From: Chloroflexota bacterium
GTDB taxonomy: Bacteria; Chloroflexota; Dehalococcoidia; GIF9; UBA5629
Direction: 5' to 3'
NCBI GenBank assembly: GCA_026389635.1
Contig: JAPLHM010000312.1
Coordinates: forward strand, 1-5,893
DNA length: 5,893 bases
The position numbers and the translations under genes are program-made. Below, piece after piece: positions 5,674 through 5,893 of this stretch. The notes beneath the pieces were generated by a model. That model did not search any database and was not told the origin of the DNA. It saw only the letters and a program-made list of their open reading frames with translations. Each line of letters opens with the position of its first letter. Position 1 is the first letter of the stretch.

Positions 5674-5893
5674 TTATGCTTTGGGCTTGAGCATCTCGCG
5701 CAGTTCGCGCTTGAGTATCTTGCCCACCGCGCTCAGCGGCAAGGAGTCCATAAAGATGATCTGCTTGGGCACCTTGTAGGGCGCAACCCTCTCGCGCATG
5801 AAGCTAATGATGGACTTTTTGGCCGCGTCGTTGGGCTCGATCCCCGGTTTGAGCACAATGGCCGACGCCACTATCTCGGTGATGGCGCGCTCG
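5674..5893 (-). CDS. Acyl-CoA synthetase (AMP-forming), C-terminal fragment
   Basis: The frame is open to the window edge, so only the last 72 residues are seen; the GTG at 5871 is internal. The sequence matches the small C-terminal domain of the ANL superfamily (AMP-binding_C): 'SAIVLKPGIEP', then 'RERVAPYKVPKQIIFMDSLP', then 'SAVGKILKRELRE'. The lysine after the glycine in VGKILKREL (codon 5719-5721) is the conserved catalytic lysine that drives adenylate formation from the carboxylate and ATP before thioester formation with CoA. The APYKVP and PLSAVGK wording is common in fatty-acyl and related carboxylate-CoA ligases, but the substrate is set by the missing N-terminal domain. The protein is cytoplasmic. 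It converges on the HEPN gene, with a shared terminator between them. The high G+C of this fragment fits the chromosomal background. Confidence 0.9.
   Translation of the reverse strand, partial: ERAITEIVASAIVLKPGIEPNDAAKKSIISFMRERVAPYKVPKQIIFMDSLPLSAVGKILKRELREMLKPKA

Overview
The window looks bacterial: compact genes, Shine-Dalgarno sites, a lipobox, and a SpoIIE-type PP2C phosphatase. The G+C content is moderately high in most genes. Together, the CARDB-type lipoprotein, the HAMP/SpoIIE sensor phosphatase, the acyl-CoA synthetase and the short interspersed 'GTAGGGGCG' repeats resemble environmental Chloroflexota such as Dehalococcoidia. This is an impression from gene content only; no phylogenetic marker gene is present.

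Layout. (1) Positions 1-387, plus strand: the 3' part of a cysteine-rich DUF3795-type protein ending in a zinc ribbon. (2) Positions 437-4711, minus strand: three genes. In transcription order these are a membrane Cache-HAMP-SpoIIE phosphatase, a CARDB-like lipoprotein 34 nt downstream of it, and, after a 167-nt gap, a membrane-anchored M20 metallopeptidase related to PM20D1 and yeast Cps1. A 28-bp perfect direct repeat lies just outside each end of the M20 gene. One copy is part of a 62-bp element with short terminal inverted repeats; the other supplies the stop codon of the DUF3795 gene. (3) Positions 4712-4891: a divergent intergenic region. It has a perfect 12+12 bp inverted repeat around the phosphatase start codon and candidate promoters in both directions. 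(4) Positions 4892-5615, plus strand: a two-gene MNT nucleotidyltransferase/HEPN cassette, overlapping by 53 nt and visibly poorer in G+C than its neighbours. It resembles a mobile toxin-antitoxin module. (5) Positions 5632-5669: a perfect 17-bp-stem terminator, probably serving both directions. (6) Positions 5674-5893, minus strand: the C-terminal end of an acyl-CoA synthetase (AMP-forming), whose gene continues past the window.

How the genes may work together. The phosphatase and lipoprotein are probably one transcription unit: an extracytoplasmic sensor driving a partner-switching signal, plus a surface-exposed lipoprotein. No anti-sigma kinase or STAS antagonist is encoded here, so the output is not visible. 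The HEPN/MNT pair is a self-contained defence or stress module placed between unrelated housekeeping genes. No clearly undescribed system is proven. The best leads are the palindrome at the phosphatase start, the HEPN/MNT cassette with an R-x6-H type motif, and the repeat element.
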